64,000 nucleotides of DNA, taken from positions 1 to 64,000 of the forward strand of contig JAQWTL010000020.1 of NCBI GenBank assembly GCA_029242715.1, given 5' to 3'. The notes under the pieces were generated by a model. The model was not told the DNA's origin. It saw only the letters and a list, made by a program, of their open reading frames with translations, and did no database searches. Both the position numbers and the translations under genes were made by a program. Shown here one piece after another: positions 63,692 through 64,000 of this stretch; the stretch's first letter is position 1; every line of letters starts with the position of its first letter. The stretch comes from Phycisphaerales bacterium. GTDB lineage: Bacteria; Planctomycetota; Phycisphaerae; Phycisphaerales; SM1A02.

Positions 63692-64000
63692 ATGCGGGCC
63701 ATGCTGATCCGTTCCTGCAGAGTCCTTTCCTGGCAACTGATTGCCCTCCTGGTCCTTCTGACCACAGCCCCAAGCTTTGCGCAGAATGACTACAAACTGG
63801 ATGACGCCGATAACTGGCAGCTTGTAGGCCAGCCAGATCCCGGCACTCCAGAGGGCGCCCTCGCACGAGCCCGAGAACTTCTGGCCCAGGGACAGGCCGA
63901 CCGCGCGTACAACATGGTGAACCGATGGCTGGAGCGAAATCCGGATTCGGCTTTGGCAGCAGATGCCTACCTCCTTCGAGGTGACGCTCTGGTTGCGATG
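63692..64000 (+). CDS. Secreted TPR-like protein (5' part)
   Basis: The frame is open from ATG 63692 to the window end, so the 3' end lies outside. A signal peptide ends near APSFAQ. The rest has a TPR-like helix repeat (GALARARELLAQGQADRAYNMVNRWLERNPDSALAADAYLLRGDALV), resembling BamD-type or tetratricopeptide cell-envelope proteins. ATG 63701 is an in-frame alternative. It is divergent from motA. The function is not clear from this part. Confidence 0.65.
   Translation, partial: MRAMLIRSCRVLSWQLIALLVLLTTAPSFAQNDYKLDDADNWQLVGQPDPGTPEGALARARELLAQGQADRAYNMVNRWLERNPDSALAADAYLLRGDALVAM

Noticed and set aside
1-64000. CRISPR arrays, IS elements, phage genes, rRNA operon, tmRNA
   Set aside because: No regular repeat-spacer pattern, transposase-like frame, terminal inverted repeats or conserved rRNA stretches were seen on reading both strands.

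Overview
The window looks like a chromosomal segment of a free-living, flagellated, Gram-negative bacterium of the Planctomycetota, most probably of the Phycisphaerae type. This is inferred from gene content and not from a marker-gene tree. The signs are many secreted proteins ending in dockerin-like calcium-binding doublets, an FHA domain fused to a GspE ATPase, an ECF sigma factor, a complete flagellar export cluster, and the three-protein ATP-grasp/alpha-E/transglutaminase set. Codon use and GC (visibly above 50 percent) look even across the window. I saw no phage, IS element, CRISPR array or rRNA operon.

Layout. 1-1.2 kb: the 3' end of a secreted metalloprotease with a beta-helix and dockerin-like tail. 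1.3-9 kb: housekeeping and metabolism (tRNA-Arg, rpsT, a CPBP protease, a Gfo/Idh/MocA oxidoreductase, a DadA-like oxidase, a lysine 6-dehydrogenase-like enzyme, a cardiolipin synthase, an ECF sigma factor). 9.3-12.1 kb: a large Cys-rich secreted protein. 12.2-22.5 kb: a minus-strand gene string with a TroABCD-like Mn/Zn transporter, a cyclic-permuted ATP-grasp/alpha-E/transglutaminase trio and recQ. It starts at a divergent MntR-type regulator that shares a striking dyad operator. 22.6-38.2 kb: secreted hydrolases (serine beta-lactamase-like, trypsin-like, M6 and M12-like metalloproteases, a GH16 glucanase) mixed with a Nudix protein, a phosphatase/cytochrome fusion, three tRNAs and a small membrane protein. 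38.3-51 kb: mnmG with a 2-oxoacid:ferredoxin oxidoreductase, a beta-helix protein, Nudix, FHA-GspE, lipase, an ALDH7-type dehydrogenase and a CoA-transferase subunit B. 51-63.5 kb: a minus-strand flagellar operon motA-motB-fliL-fliN-fliO-fliP-fliQ-fliR-flhB-flhA-flhF-flhG-(small membrane protein)-fliA, closed by a rho-independent terminator. The last 0.3 kb begins a secreted TPR-like protein.

How the genes work together. The secreted proteins point to degradation of marine polysaccharide and protein, with a shared C-terminal calcium-binding signature that may be a sorting or anchoring tag. The lysine 6-dehydrogenase-like and ALDH7-type enzymes would together convert lysine to 2-aminoadipate. 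The metal operon couples uptake of Mn or Zn to a putative peptide-ligation system. Both permeases carry an extra C-terminal DtxR/MntR-like metal-sensing domain, which is the most intriguing arrangement here together with a periplasmic phosphatase fused to a cytochrome c-type haem motif.
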